Positions 8,165-16,089 of a DNA stretch of 64,000 nucleotides are shown here, one piece after another (positions within the stretch are counted from its first letter, which is position 1; every line of letters starts with the position of its first letter). The position numbers and the translations under genes are program-made. The DNA is taken from the NCBI GenBank assembly GCA_024655905.1, contig JANLFP010000003.1, positions 186,001-250,000 of the forward strand, read 5' to 3'. Source of the stretch: Tepidanaerobacteraceae bacterium. GTDB lineage: Bacteria > Bacillota > Thermosediminibacteria > Thermosediminibacterales > Tepidanaerobacteraceae. Below the pieces are notes generated by a model. It did not search any database, had not been told where the DNA came from, and saw only the letters and a list, made by a program, of their open reading frames with translations.

Positions 8165-8932
8165 ATGAAAAGGAGATTTCGTAAAACTTTAGTTTTGATT
8201 TCCGTTGTTTGTGTTTTGACATTAGGCATTTCAAGTATTGTTTTTGCAGCTTATGCACACTCTGATTATAAAAAAGCGACAGTTTATGGATATACTTATA
8301 AATACAGAGCAGATGCTTACACTGACGGCACATACGTAGCGGGTGGAACCACTGTGTCTTGTAATGGTGGCAATGTTCCAACAGGATATATGGGAATAAA
8401 AGCAAGACTATATAATTCAGACGGTGATTTGAAAGTATCGAGTAGATGGGTATACAATGATGAAGAACTTGCAGGTTTTAATGTTTGGACAGATGAGTAT
8501 ACTACCAGCGGTGATTATTATAGTTGGGGGCAAGTCAAATTATACAACGGTGACGGATATAATACGTACACTACATATAAAAGCCCCATTGTTACTTTGG
8601 GCAGCAGTAAATTTTCTTTGAAAAAACCGAGAGAAATTCCAAATTATCGCTACCAGGTAAATGAATATGGTGAAACATATGGTTCAGACGCTTATGCTGA
8701 CATCATAGGAGAGGAACCTGATTTAGTTGCAGCTACCGGCATAGACGGAACACATGGTTATGTGCGGTCTTCGGACTTGGACCCATTCCCATCTCCTCGC
8801 ACGCCGGAGGAGGCCGTGGCTCAAAACAACCTTGGCGATAGATTGATACCTCTCTATGATAAAGACGGTAGAACAATTATTGGTCAATTTAGGATTGCCT
8901 CGGGCAAAGTAGAGTATTTCACTAATGAGTAG
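8165..8932 (+). CDS. Secreted protein carrying the same C-terminal module as the M56 sensor
   Basis: A 255-residue protein with a signal peptide (KRRFRKTLVLISVVCVLTLGISSIVFAAYA) and a Tyr/Gly-rich middle region of unknown fold. Its C-terminal module of about 100 residues is nearly identical to that of the upstream sensor, also at DNA level. GGGAG (8152-8156) favours ATG 8165 over the in-frame GTG at 8156. Sharing the module suggests that this protein and the sensor bind the same ligand or each other; that is inference. No enzyme motif is visible. Confidence 0.75.
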   Translation: MKRRFRKTLVLISVVCVLTLGISSIVFAAYAHSDYKKATVYGYTYKYRADAYTDGTYVAGGTTVSCNGGNVPTGYMGIKARLYNSDGDLKVSSRWVYNDEELAGFNVWTDEYTTSGDYYSWGQVKLYNGDGYNTYTTYKSPIVTLGSSKFSLKKPREIPNYRYQVNEYGETYGSDAYADIIGEEPDLVAATGIDGTHGYVRSSDLDPFPSPRTPEEAVAQNNLGDRLIPLYDKDGRTIIGQFRIASGKVEYFTNE

Positions 8933-9075
8933 TCGATAGGAAAATTTTTCTTCACACTGAAAGATGATGGCATAGACGGATCGAACATGAAGCCGCTTCC
9001 CCCGCCTTCGGCACAAGCGGTGTGTTTGAAGCCTGAATGCATGAAAATCCAATGTTAAAATGAAGGTGGAAAATC

Positions 9076-9108
9076 ATGGAAAAACAGAAAGGAGGTGAAG
9101 AGTCATGA
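9076..9108 (+). CDS. Ten-codon leader ORF overlapping the AgrD-like gene
   Basis: AAGGTGG precedes ATG and the frame MEKQKGGEES, whose TGA overlaps the next ATG as ATGA. The AAAGGAGG inside this mini-ORF is the ribosome binding site of the following gene. It may couple translation, but it may also be chance. Confidence 0.3.
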   Translation: MEKQKGGEES

Positions 9109-9265
9109 TAGAATTAAAAAGAAAAATTATACAAAATACTGAATCTTTATTTACACTTGTTGGTACGGTCGCTGCTGCTAAACCAATGTGCATGGGATGG
9201 TTTACCGCCCCGAGGTCCCGGAAATCTTGAAAGGGCCAATTAAAAAGAAGAAAGGTGTTGTATGA
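9105..9265 (+). pseudogene. AgrD-like cyclic lactone autoinducer peptide, frameshifted
   Basis: With AGGAGGTG upstream, the frame from ATG 9105 reads 41 residues: an amphipathic N-terminus, then TVAAAKPMCMGW, ending at 9230. The other frame downstream reads VYRPEVPEILKGPIKKK to 9265. PEVPE after Cys-x-x-x-aromatic is the classic recognition tail of AgrD-type precursors. One more G in the GGG at 9194-9196 would fuse the frames into ...KPMCMGMVYRPEVPEILKG. I therefore read it as an autoinducer precursor broken by a one-base deletion (or a sequence error). No AgrB protease or AgrC kinase lies nearby. Confidence 0.65.
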
Positions 9266-9352
9266 CCTTTCTTCAAAAAGAAAAGTAACCACAGAAATTA
9301 TATGCAAGGACAGTAACTTTGTAAAGTAAAAATAAAAGGAGGCTAATAATAA

Positions 9353-9847
9353 ATGAAGAGGCACTTAAAGTTTTTAACTTTAGTAATAACGGTGTGCGTG
9401 GTTTTAGGATCAACCTTACCAGCTTTTGCAGCTACTACTGCAAAAAATTATTCCATAGTAGAAACAAAAACCAATAGTATAAAAGTATCTCCTAGTGGTG
9501 GAGAAGAGGTACGAGGTGACTGGTGGGGGCCCACGACATATTTTAACTGTGAATCTGACGGTAAATTAGCTACATTTACCACCTTTCTTGTCACTGAATT
9601 TCTATTGCCCTCATCAGTTGCAAAAGCAATAGGTTATGCAATATTTGGTTACGAAATGTTATCTGACGGTACTCCTTATTATGGATATGAATATAAGCAC
9701 TATGAAGAAATATATGTGAATGGAGAATTTGCCTATTTCCGTACAACAGTTTATGTATATGTCTTTTCAGATGCCGATTACACAGATGAAATAGGACACA
9801 GTTCACAAGTATTTAATTCAACAGCACCTATGGTTATTTCCCAATAA
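9353..9847 (+). CDS. Small secreted protein of unknown function
   Basis: A 164-residue product with a clear signal peptide (KRHLKFLTLVITVCVVLGSTLPAFAA) and a Tyr/Phe-rich mature part including YYGYEYKHYEEIYVNGEFAYFRTTVYVYVF. The family is not recognised. AGGAGG ends 10 bases before the ATG. It is the last gene of the sensor locus and is followed by a strong terminator. Confidence 0.7.
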   Translation: MKRHLKFLTLVITVCVVLGSTLPAFAATTAKNYSIVETKTNSIKVSPSGGEEVRGDWWGPTTYFNCESDGKLATFTTFLVTEFLLPSSVAKAIGYAIFGYEMLSDGTPYYGYEYKHYEEIYVNGEFAYFRTTVYVYVFSDADYTDEIGHSSQVFNSTAPMVISQ

Positions 9848-9885
9848 AGTGTTGGCAAATCTAGAGTTGAACAGTAAAGTAATCA

Positions 9886-9923
9886 AAAACGTGTACCGTA
9901 TCAATAGCGGTGCACGTTTTTTT
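9886..9923 (+). terminator. Rho-independent terminator after the sensor locus
   Basis: AACGTGTACCG pairs with CGGTGCACGTT (one G-T pair) around a nine-base loop, followed by seven T. Confidence 0.85.
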
Positions 9924-10140
9924 AAGTGAAATCACTCTACATGTAGTTTTGGACTTTTAATATATAATCTATGGATAACGGAGTGTCATTAATAGTAAAA
10001 ATAATTATCTTTCCGGGTTAATTGTACTGGTGAAGCGAAACATTCATTTATATTTTTACATGCTTGAGCTTATGTAAATAGTTGTCCTTAAATACTTTTA
10101 GTATACTGACCAAGCATATAGATATATATTATGAATAGAA
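9924..10140. other. AT-rich intergenic DNA
   Basis: No gene, hairpin or promoter strong enough to call is seen between the terminator and the end of the small membrane-protein gene. Confidence 0.3.
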
Positions 10141-10422
10141 TTATAGATACCACAATTGTATGGTAGCTATGAAAATAACTATTGTTCCAAGAGTTATGAC
10201 AAAGAACCGGAACCATTTTTTATATTTTGATGGCTCAACTGGTTTGCCAAAATGATAGTTTGTAACTCCTTCAAAAATTATATTAATGCCGAAAAATATT
10301 ACCACAATTCTTCTCATAATACCATAATCAATTATATCAAAAAATGAAAATAAGAATGACATCGCAAAAAGTAGAGTTAACAAAATCGAAGTAAATGACA
10401 AATATATTTGCTTTATTTTCAT
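10141..10422 (-). CDS. Small membrane protein of unknown function
   Basis: A 93-residue hydrophobic protein with three predicted membrane segments (about residues 8-28, 35-52, 70-90) and a short Lys-rich loop (GKPVEPSKYKKW). AGAGGTG favours the ATG at 10422 rather than the in-frame GTG at 10431. No family recognised. Confidence 0.6.
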   Translation of the reverse strand: MKIKQIYLSFTSILLTLLFAMSFLFSFFDIIDYGIMRRIVVIFFGINIIFEGVTNYHFGKPVEPSKYKKWFRFFVITLGTIVIFIATIQLWYL

Positions 10423-10534
10423 ATCTATCACCTCTAACGATATCGTCTATTAGATATTATAAGCCTTATATTGCCATATATCAATAAAAAATTCAGACAA
10501 AAAAGGATAATTGGCGCCAGGCACCTAAGTTACT

Positions 10535-11140
10535 AAGCCCATAATTCGCAGGTCACCGAATTCGTATCATGGCAAGTAAAAACACACAAAATTTTATCAA
10601 GAAAAGCTAATAGGCAGAATATTCTAAGAAGGTACAAGCCCACTCAATGTCGAATATTTACAATAACTTCCGATATTGAGGTGGGAACGGCATGGCTTAC
10701 AAATATTTCCATAGACGGCAGGACCGTCCGCCAATCGCCTGCATCATCCCCTGCCGATGAAAGATATACAAACCTGGGCAGAGGTATGCGGCTTTTACAT
10801 AGAGAAGAACGGATTAAAGGGTTAACCCTGATCACGTTCATAGCTCTTATGGCTTACTGCATCTTGGAGCACCTTATCAAACAAAACATTGATCCAAAGG
10901 GAACCACCCACCAGCTTATGAAAGAATTTGCGGCCATAGTCTTTTCGGAAGGGGAGATGCTGGACGGTACTTATTTTTATACTGTCGGCAATGTAAAAGA
11001 GCGGCATATCCGGCTAATATATAAGCTTGGGCTCGCTGTAGGAAGTTATGCTGTGCTTTCCGAGGTGCAGCAGGAGTAGATTCGTTTATTCGCTATCTGC
11101 TTGGAAGAATACGATGTGTCTAACCTGCGAATTATGGGCT
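10535..11140 (+). mobile_element. Insertion-sequence remnant with 18-bp terminal inverted repeats
   Basis: AGCCCATAATTCGCAGGT (10535-10552) is the exact reverse complement of 11123-11140. Inside lies a transposase fragment (10681-11079). At 606 bp the element is too short to be complete, so most of the transposase has been deleted. AAGTTA occurs just outside the left repeat and across the right edge, a possible trace of target duplication. Confidence 0.7.
10681..11079 (+). pseudogene. Transposase C-terminal fragment
   Basis: The segment EERIKGLTLITFIALMAYCILEHLI resembles the conserved C-terminal part of IS1634/IS4-type DDE transposases (the region after the last acidic residue, RIEGLxFLxFLALLxY). 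The first 40 residues do not look like transposase and the start codon is probably not meaningful. It lies between the terminal inverted repeats. Confidence 0.5.
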
Positions 11141-11284
11141 AAGTTATTTACATAAAAGATGTTCCCTGCCAAAATACGGAGAGACGTATTTTATTATGAC
11201 AAGAAGCTGGAGATAAGTGGCGGTTTTATCGATAAAAACCCTACCCGCCGCTCAAAACCCTAAAATACAATGAATATTTTGTTG

Positions 11285-11408
11285 TTTACATATGCGAAAA
11301 AAATGTTATAATATAGATAAAGGCAATCGGAACCGCAAAAGTGCGGTTGCCACGGGTTATTTAAATAACAATCACCCTATGGCCGAGCAGGGTGATTGTT
11401 ATTTTTTT
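11285..11408 (+). ncRNA. Promoter-hairpin-terminator small RNA, copy 1
   Basis: TTTACA (11285-11290), a 16-bp spacer and TATAAT (11307-11312) precede a transcript of about 90 nt. It contains GGCAATCGGAACCGCAAAAG paired with GTGCGGTTGCC, then a terminator stem AACAATCACCCT/AGGGTGATTGTT with seven T. A second copy lies at 15471-15622. No + strand gene follows either copy, so an independent RNA is likelier than a riboswitch. The arrangement recalls antisense RNAs of type I toxin-antitoxin loci. Confidence 0.6.
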
Positions 11409-11486
11409 CCTTTAGTTATCGCCTTAATTAACGCAATAATTAAGGAAATCAGCACTTAATACACTGCGACAATAAAAAAGACATTT
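11399..11486 (-). pseudogene. Degenerate hydrophobic small ORF opposite the small RNA
   Basis: The minus strand encodes VLISLIIALIKAITKGKK preceded, across one in-frame stop, by KNVFFIVAVY. This is the size and character of TxpA/BsrG-like type I toxins, and its end overlaps the RNA terminator region convergently. The stop and the lack of a proper start suggest a decayed toxin. Low confidence because the ORF is so short. Confidence 0.3.
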
Positions 11487-11508
11487 TTCAATCAAACCAT
11501 TACGCCAT

Positions 11509-11721
11509 TCAACCCCCTAAATACGCCAGTTGGCGAATACCGGCAGGAAATAAAAAGCAAATGAAGAATATAAAAAATAAGAAGCCATATAAAGACAGAG
11601 ACTGGGGTTGGTGGTAAACATGAAGCATAATATTGTTAAATAGGTTAAACCACAGCAACACAACCGCCAGGTCCAAAAAAATTATGATTAAGTCCGATGA
11701 AAAAAGCGTCTTGGTAAACAT
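11509..11721 (-). CDS. Possible small membrane protein
   Basis: A 70-codon frame with two hydrophobic segments (LIIIFLDLAVVLLWFNLFNNIML and LYGFLFFIFFICFLFPAGI) follows the lipoprotein gene in the same direction. No good ribosome binding site precedes the ATG and no family is recognised; it may not be expressed. Confidence 0.3.
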   Translation of the reverse strand: MFTKTLFSSDLIIIFLDLAVVLLWFNLFNNIMLHVYHQPQSLSLYGFLFFIFFICFLFPAGIRQLAYLGG

Positions 11722-11763
11722 CCGGGATATAATTTTAATGCAGGGACAGCGAGTCCCTGCCGC

Positions 11764-12909
11764 CTAAAATGCGAATTCTTTAATTTTGTCGATGGGACCG
11801 CTGCCGTCCTGGGATGACGGCATCTTGATGTATAATTTGCTGGAATCATCGCTCCAGTGGGCCATAAGCGAAATGACCGCAGGCATATTGGCGTTTTCCA
11901 TGATGCGTATGGCCTGAGAAAGAATGCCATCGGTGATATCCGCCACATAGATGTCGCTTTTGACAGAGTTTTTATCCCTCAAAATATTCTCAAAGACGAT
12001 TTTTGTACCGTCGGGGGAGAGGCTGTAAAACGGGGCCCATTGTCCTTCTTTATCTGAGCCTCCGGATATCACTTTCGTGAGGGACTTTTTATCTACGTCA
12101 TAGAAGAATATCCCTGGTTCATCATCATATGTTCCGTTGAAGATGACGGTTTTGCCGCCGCAGATGAGGTCGAATCCGGCTAAAGTATCACCGTCCTGTT
12201 TTTCAGGCGGGTACTTAACGATGGCCCTTTTATGACCATCAAAGCTCAATTCATAGATTCCGTATCCGTCCTTTTTGGTGTGGGCGGCCACATATACTCT
12301 ATCCTGATAGACTTTGACATCCTCCAGCATGAAGTTTTCTAGGTTGAATAATTTTTTAAAGTCCAGGGCATGGGTCTCGCTGGTCCGGGTATCTATAATA
12401 TTTAGATTTGAATGCTTAAAATCAAAATAGGATACATATTCCCCTTTTTCATCGGCAAAGTAAGGTTCTCCGTCCTGGCCTTGTTTTTTGATCAATGGTG
12501 TCTTTGATTTGCTTTTTAAATCATACGCGAAATACTGGTCTTTCTCGAGACACATCACCTTTTTGCCATCCCTCGATGCTTCGCTTGCATCAAGCTTTGC
12601 CAGCAGTTGGGGATTTGTGCCGTTCATGTCCATGGTGTAAAGGGCATGGTCCTTGCGGTACAGGATGTGTTGGCCGTCGATGGCCATGATATCTCGATAC
12701 TCTGTGGGCTGCTGGAGCGAAATCTCGCGGCTCTGGGGCATTTTGACGGTCCTGTCTTCAAGTGTGCTTTGCCGGAGCACGTCCTGGCTCAAGATTACCG
12801 TTGAATCCGCCCTGGTTGACCATCCCTTAAAGGCGCACCCGGCAATGCCGGCGGCCAGCGTGATGCACAGGCATAAACAGGCGGTTAATGATTTGACTTT
12901 GTGGTTCAT
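11764..12909 (-). CDS. Lipoprotein with a TolB/WD40-like beta-propeller
   Basis: A 381-residue protein with a lipoprotein signal (LTACLCLCITLAAGIAGC, lipobox Cys) and repeated strands such as LYTMDMNGTNPQLLAKL, GIYELSFDGHKRAIV and YSLSPDGTKIVFEN, typical of TolB-like propellers. GGGAGGAA precedes ATG 12909; the longer frame to 12972 lacks one. It follows a kinase/regulator pair in the same direction and may be an outer-face sensor or the output of that system (inferred from position only). Confidence 0.75.
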   Translation of the reverse strand: MNHKVKSLTACLCLCITLAAGIAGCAFKGWSTRADSTVILSQDVLRQSTLEDRTVKMPQSREISLQQPTEYRDIMAIDGQHILYRKDHALYTMDMNGTNPQLLAKLDASEASRDGKKVMCLEKDQYFAYDLKSKSKTPLIKKQGQDGEPYFADEKGEYVSYFDFKHSNLNIIDTRTSETHALDFKKLFNLENFMLEDVKVYQDRVYVAAHTKKDGYGIYELSFDGHKRAIVKYPPEKQDGDTLAGFDLICGGKTVIFNGTYDDEPGIFFYDVDKKSLTKVISGGSDKEGQWAPFYSLSPDGTKIVFENILRDKNSVKSDIYVADITDGILSQAIRIMENANMPAVISLMAHWSDDSSKLYIKMPSSQDGSGPIDKIKEFAF

Positions 12910-12979
12910 AAAACATTCCTCCCTGATCTTGGCATGTATTTTACTGTTACTATACCGCACGCCTGTTTCCATTTTTTCA

Positions 12980-14472
12980 TCAATTGTTTCCGGAATGTTG
13001 CCAGAGGGGAATTTTTATTGTGATTTTCACCCGGTTTTCCTGCCCGGTCATCTCTATGGTTCCTCCATGTTCTTCCACGATAGTCTTACAAATATAAAGC
13101 CCCAGCCCGCTGCTCCCCTTTTCCCTGGCGGAAGCATTTCCCCTGTAGAAAGGTTCAAAGGCTTTTTTAAATACCGAATTATCAATGCATTCCACCTCAT
13201 TTTCCATCTCGATTTTTGCAAAACCTGCCTCCTCTTTACAAAGCACCTTTATAGTGGAATGGCTGCTGCCGTATTTTACGGCATTGTCGAGGACGTTGAT
13301 AAACAACTGCTTCAATTTATTCTCGCTGCCTTTTATATGCAGGTTTGCAAGGTCAGCGCGTATTTTTATATGGAATCTGCTTGCTTTAAGCTGCATGTCT
13401 TCGCATATTCCTGCAGCAGGTGTTTTACGTCGATTGTTTTGAAGGGTTCCTGCTCAATCAGCGTATTTTTCTTCGATATTTCGATAAGCGACACCACCAT
13501 GCGGTGCAGCCGCTCGCTTTCGGATTGTATTTTTCTGGCAGCTTTCATGAGAAATTTTCGGTCGCAAAAATCTTCCGCCCCGATGATTTGGGCGTATCCC
13601 GATATGGTTGCAAGAGGAGTTTTAAGCTCGTGAGTCACATTGTTGAAAAACTCGCTCCTGGCCTTTTCCAATTTCATCACTTTTTCCTTTTCCCGGCAGA
13701 TGGCATCGAACTGTTGCTTTATCTTGTCTTTCATATAATGAAAACTCCGGCCCAATTCCTGGATTTCATCGCCGGTTCTGATGTTGATATTTATGTCATA
13801 ATTGCCCAGGGCGACCTGCTTCAATGCCGCGGCAAGTTCGATGATTGGCTTTATTATCCCGTTTGACAGCGCGATTGAAAGCATGAATGCGAAAAAGAAA
13901 AGCAGCGCCGTAAAGATCAGAAAGCAGCTCTTTATTCTGAAGCTGGATGCGTAAAGACTGGAATAATCCCTTGTAAATCTTAGTATGCCGTAATATTCTC
14001 CGTTTATATAAAGGGGATAGGATAAGTTTACGATAAATTTTCCATCAAAGGCATTTGCTTTAAATGCGGATTTGTTCTCCAGCGCCATCGCAAGGTCCTG
14101 CCGGCTGCTTTTTCTTAATGTCTCGCTTTCCCGGTTGTTCAATATGATATAGGGCTGGCCGGTCTGTACGCCTTCGCACAAAAAATTGCCGCGGGCATCG
14201 TAAAGGGCAACATTTACACCGAAATTCCGGGCAAGGTCCTGCGCGATGTATTTTGCCTCGCGCTGAAAAGAGTCTATAGTTAGATTGTTTATAAAGAAGT
14301 ATTGTTTGAGATACTCGCGGGATGATTTTTGAAGGCCCGCCATATCGGCAGTAATTGTCTCCAGGTTGTTTTTGTTGAGGGCATCGCTCGCGTAAAAATT
14401 GAGCAAATATGCCGATACGGCGAAGATGATACAAAATCCCGCGATGAATTTATATCTTATGGAAAGTTTCAT
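12980..14472 (-). pseudogene. Two-component sensor histidine kinase, split by a frameshift
   Basis: The first frame (14472-13366) has two membrane helices flanking an extracellular sensor domain, HAMP, and the dimerisation/phospho-acceptor motif HELKTPLATISGYAQ. It then ends ...EYAKTCSLKQADSI. The ATP-binding half continues in another frame from 13396: ENKLKQLFINVLDNAVKYGS (N box) and GLGLYICKTIVEEHGG (G boxes). One extra G near 13390 would give ...EYAEDMQLKASRFHI and one kinase of about 500 residues. As read, the kinase is inactive unless the two pieces cooperate. Confidence 0.8.
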
Positions 14473-14522
14473 GAGATATCACGCACTTTCATTTTTTGAA
14501 GCGGTATAAGGGTGAATTTCCT

Positions 14523-15224
14523 TTAGTCCCGGCTGCACATCTTATATCCGATTCCGAAGACCGTGTCGATAATGGATAAAGCACCTTCAACATCCAGCTT
14601 CTTTCGTATCCGCTGCACATGCACATCCACGGTCCGTAGGCCTCCCTCGTAGTCCAGGCCCCATACCCGGTCGAGGATTTGTTCGCGGGTCAGGACCCGG
14701 TCCCTGTTCTCGCAAAACAGCAGCAAAAGCTCGTATTCTTTGGGCTTGAACTTGACCTTCACGCCGTCTTTATATACCTCCATGGCCTTTTTGTCGATGC
14801 TTACGTGATCGTTGATGCAAACAATCTGGCGGTTTGACAGGGATTGTCTTAAATTCTCCATTCGCCTGAAAGCCGTCTTCACCCTGGCTGTCACTTCCCG
14901 GATATCGAAGGGCTTCGTAATATAGTCGTCAGCGCCAAGCTCAAGCCCCAGAACTTTATCGGTGATATCGTTTCTGCAAGTGAGCATGATGATTGGAATT
15001 TTGTATTTTGATGTTATCTTTCTGCATAAATCAAAGCCGCTGATGTCGGGAAGCATCAGGTCCAGGATGATAACGTCGGGGCTAAAGTCTTCAAGTTCCC
15101 TTAATCCGTCTTTCCCGTTAAAGGCGCATTTTACCGCATAGCCTTCTTGGCGCAGCGCATAGGATAGAATGTCGCAAATGGAATCCTCATCTTCGATAAT
15201 GAGTATGCGCTTTTTATCTTCCAA
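14523..15224 (-). CDS. OmpR/PhoB-family response regulator
   Basis: Receiver domain (ILIIEDEDS, phospho-acceptor in DVIILDLMLPD, Lys in ITKPFD) and a C-terminal winged helix (KFKPKEYELLLLFCENRDRVLTREQILDRVWG...RTVDVHVQRIRKKL). TTG at 15224 is taken as start because AAGGGATTTTC precedes it and it places the receiver at the usual distance; an ATG at 15269 is the alternative. It leads an operon with the kinase and the lipoprotein, 50 and 70 bp apart. Confidence 0.88.
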   Translation of the reverse strand: MEDKKRILIIEDEDSICDILSYALRQEGYAVKCAFNGKDGLRELEDFSPDVIILDLMLPDISGFDLCRKITSKYKIPIIMLTCRNDITDKVLGLELGADDYITKPFDIREVTARVKTAFRRMENLRQSLSNRQIVCINDHVSIDKKAMEVYKDGVKVKFKPKEYELLLLFCENRDRVLTREQILDRVWGLDYEGGLRTVDVHVQRIRKKLDVEGALSIIDTVFGIGYKMCSRD

Positions 15225-15360
15225 GAAAATCCCTTCTTTTTCAAAAGCGTTGTCGATGCGGCGGGGCATTGCAGCCTTCAGGCCGCAGGTCCTCAGGTCC
15301 TGATTTAATATAGTATAGCAATATATCTGTGCAAAGGCAATAAAAAGGGTTTTTGCGGCA

Positions 15361-15406
15361 AATGTTGCTTTTATATTATACTATAAAAATGTTGCCGAAT
15401 TGTAAA
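15361..15406 (-). promoter_or_regulatory. Putative promoter and AATGTTGC direct repeats upstream of the response regulator
   Basis: On the minus strand TTTACA (15406-15401) and TATAGT are 16 bp apart. Two AATGTTGC direct repeats (+ strand, 15361-15368 and 15388-15395), 27 bp apart, flank the -10 region. OmpR-type regulators bind direct repeats, so autoregulation is possible. Confidence 0.35.
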
Positions 15407-15470
15407 AACAGCGAATCATATTGCAATAAAGCTTTGACACCTGGCTTGACATACAATTTCATTTCTATTG

Positions 15471-15622
15471 TTTACATATACAAAAAAATGCTATAATATA
15501 TATAGCATATAGAAATATATAGCATATAGAGGCAATCGGAACTGCAAAAGTGCGGTTGCCACCGCAGTGTAATTAAAAAATAATCACCCTAACGTTGGCG
15601 TCGGCAGGGTGATTATTTTTTC
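15471..15622 (+). ncRNA. Promoter-hairpin-terminator small RNA, copy 2
   Basis: TTTACA (15471-15476) and TATAAT (15492-15497), then GGCAATCGGAACTGCAAAAG with GTGCGGTTGCC, then a terminator (AATCACCCT/AGGGTGATT plus T-run). Compared with copy 1 it carries an extra tandem pair of ATATATAGCATATAGA between the -10 box and the hairpin. The opposite strand shows no toxin-like ORF. A further hairpin GAGCAAAAGG/CCTTTTGCTC with TTTTT follows at 15625-15665. Confidence 0.6.
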
Positions 15623-15624
15623 CC

Positions 15625-15665
15625 TTGAGCAAAAGGAATGTGCGATGTCCCTTTTGCTCTTTTTA
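15625..15665 (+). terminator. Second hairpin between the small RNA and the PTS operon end
   Basis: GAGCAAAAGG and CCTTTTGCTC form a perfect ten-base stem followed by TTTTT on the + strand. With the upstream stem it insulates the converging transcripts. Confidence 0.6.
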
Positions 15666-15679
15666 AAATTGATTTGTTT

Positions 15680-16042
15680 TCATAGAAGAATGGATATTTC
15701 TGTTCCGATTTGAATGCGAGGGTACTTCTTGTTTTCCACATAAAGGGTGCCCGGCAATTTTGCCTGCGTGGAACCGTCAAATTTTACAGTAATATGGCCC
15801 AATTCATCCAGATTTTTTTTAACTTTTTCCCCTACTGCTGTTATTTTATAATCCTGATCATCAAACCTCAATATCATGCCGGGCTTTATTTCATTTTTGC
15901 TTTTATTAACTTTTATGTTAAAGCAATAATCTGTCAGGCTGTCCGGCACATTTTCGCCAAAAAGTATCAATAAGTTTTCGGATTTAAACAGTTCTGCATT
16001 TGAGCCGATTTTTTTGACTACTGTTTCATAAATTTTTACCAA
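15680..16042 (-). CDS. PTS glucitol/sorbitol-type EIIA lacking the usual phospho-His
   Basis: 120 residues aligning end to end with GutB/SrlB (IYETVVKKIGSN, ILFGENVPDSLTDYC, ITAVGEKVKKNLDELGHITVKFDG, PGTLYVE). In E. coli the phosphorylated His43 lies in CFIHCHGEL; here the same place reads CFNIKVNKS, so position 43 is Ile. TTG is the start, with AAAGGA nine bases upstream. It is the last gene of the operon. It may be inactive in phosphotransfer or regulatory only. Confidence 0.8.
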   Translation of the reverse strand: MVKIYETVVKKIGSNAELFKSENLLILFGENVPDSLTDYCFNIKVNKSKNEIKPGMILRFDDQDYKITAVGEKVKKNLDELGHITVKFDGSTQAKLPGTLYVENKKYPRIQIGTEISILL

Positions 16043-16089
16043 TATTCATGTTCCTTTCTGACTTTGATTATTTTTGCTAACTATACAAT

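Noticed and set aside
9105-9230. 41-residue peptide as an intact basic bacteriocin-like product
   Set aside because: The alternative frame reveals the diagnostic autoinducer tail, so the basic APRSRKS ending is most likely a frameshift artefact.
11285-11408. Riboswitch for a downstream gene
   Set aside because: No gene lies downstream on the + strand at either copy before the next convergent operon.
12653-13633. 326-codon + strand ORF opposite the lipoprotein and kinase
   Set aside because: It is a shadow of the two minus-strand coding regions, which have clear domain motifs.
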